This document shows, piece by piece, positions 24,946-25,567 of a stretch of DNA of 25,567 bases. The DNA comes from Sphingomonas hengshuiensis. GTDB lineage: Bacteria; Pseudomonadota; Alphaproteobacteria; Sphingomonadales; Sphingomonadaceae. Position 1 is the first letter of the stretch. Each line of letters starts with the position of its first letter. The DNA lies in the NCBI GenBank assembly GCA_003240755.1, contig QFNF01000043.1, positions 1 to 25,567 of the forward strand. Reading direction: 5' to 3'. Both the position numbers and the translations under genes were made by a program. Under the pieces are notes generated by a model. It searched no databases, was not told where the DNA came from, and saw only the letters and a program-made list of their open reading frames with translations.

Positions 24946-25567
24946 GAGGCTGTTGAAAAACGGCTGCTTGCGACGGTGACGAGGGCGTGATTCACTCCGG
25001 CAAAGCGGTGGGGGGATCACGGGCATGATGGGTCGGCAGGTGGCGCAGGGGGCGCTGTTCTACGGCTTCCGGCTCGACGACCATGTGCCGGCCGGCCACC
25101 TGCTCCGACGCATCGACGGGCTGCTCGACTTCGGCTTCGTGCGCGAGGCGCTGGCGGCGAGCTACAGCACGAGCGGGCGGCCCTCGATCGATCCGGAACT
25201 GATGCTCAGGATGCTGTTGATCGGCTACCTGTTCGGCATTCGCTCGGAACGCCGCCTGTGCGAGGAGGTGCACCTCAACCTCGCCTATCGTTGGTTCTGC
25301 CGGCTCGATCTGGCTGACCGGGTGCCCGACCATTCGACCTTCTCCAAGAACCGGCACGGCCGTTTCCGCGCCTGCGACCTGCATCGTCTGCTGTTCGAGC
25401 AGGTGGTCGCGCGGTGCGACGCGGCAGGGCTGGTAGCGGGGCGCGACTTGGCGGTGGACGGCAGTACCATCATGGCCGACGCCAGCCGCGAGAAGAAGCT
25501 GAAGGGGGCCGACGCCGCAGACGAGCTTCGTGCCGGGGAAAGCATATCGCGACCCGTCGCCGAATAT
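24946..25567 (+). mobile_element. Insertion sequence, IS1182-like, left part only
   Basis: The left end is placed near GAGGCTGTTGAAAAA, which resembles terminal repeats of IS1182-type elements, 79 bases before the transposase start. The right end lies beyond the window, so neither the inverted repeat pair nor a target duplication can be checked. Confidence 0.7.
25025..25567 (+). CDS. IS1182-family transposase, N-terminal part
   Basis: 181 codons from ATG 25025 with no stop before the window end. The N-terminus matches the DUF772 part of IS1182/IS5-type transposases: DDHVPAGHLLRRIDGLLDFGF, then SIDPELMLRMLLIGYLFGIRSERRLCEEVHLNLAYRWFCRLDLADRVPDHSTFSKNR (split here at DDHV for length; residues about 18-115). 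AVDGSTIMADASREKK near residue 150 holds the first catalytic Asp of the DDE triad. The rest of the enzyme is outside the window. Confidence 0.88.
   Translation, partial: MMGRQVAQGALFYGFRLDDHVPAGHLLRRIDGLLDFGFVREALAASYSTSGRPSIDPELMLRMLLIGYLFGIRSERRLCEEVHLNLAYRWFCRLDLADRVPDHSTFSKNRHGRFRACDLHRLLFEQVVARCDAAGLVAGRDLAVDGSTIMADASREKKLKGADAADELRAGESISRPVAEY

Overview
The window is GC-rich bacterial DNA. Its gene families point to an alphaproteobacterium, most likely a sphingomonad: a CopA with long Met-rich inserts, a Met-rich CopB, DUF411 and DUF305 proteins, and tightly overlapped ATGA gene junctions. This placement is inferred from gene content; no rRNA or housekeeping marker is present.

Almost the whole window (about 3.1-23.4 kb) is a copper/silver resistance island. 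At the left edge are two putative lipoprotein genes on the + strand, one with ankyrin repeats and one with Sel1 repeats. They end at a perfect 15-bp hairpin. Next comes a long minus-strand operon reading DUF411 protein, two small exported proteins, CusC, CusB (with a C-terminal CusF domain), CusA and CusF (10523 down to 3107). A small DUF305 protein diverges from it, and a frameshifted RTX-type protein faces that gene. A second minus-strand operon reads CopA, CopB, cytochrome c, PepSY protein (probable frameshift) and membrane DUF305 protein (18437 to 13100). A third reads anti-sigma factor, periplasmic metal sensor, ECF sigma factor and a His-rich exported protein (20295 to 18579). This third operon has the gene order of the cnrYXH system of Cupriavidus. 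CopC, CopD and an isolated FliQ run on the + strand from 20413, followed by a Cys-rich cytosolic copper-storage protein and a DUF4396 membrane protein on the minus strand. The right edge has an orphan restriction-like nuclease and the start of an IS1182-type insertion sequence.

The main new observation is a shared promoter-like element, (T/C)(G/A)AGGG - exactly 16 bp - CGTA. Eight copies lie upstream of transcription units in the island: the DUF411-cus operon, RTX, copA, the anti-sigma/sensor/sigma operon itself, copC (divergent from the previous one), the Cys-rich protein, DUF4396, and one reading toward the IS. The only transcription regulator visible here is the ECF sigma factor with its CnrY/CnrX-like partners. 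The simplest model is that metal in the periplasm is read by the CnrX-like sensor, the sigma factor is released, and it switches on its own operon and the entire efflux, oxidation and storage set. The sensor keeps all five metal ligands of CnrX at identical spacing, although the genes it would control handle copper.

Two genes (RTX and PepSY) each appear to have lost one base in a short G/C run. These could be real mutations or sequence errors.
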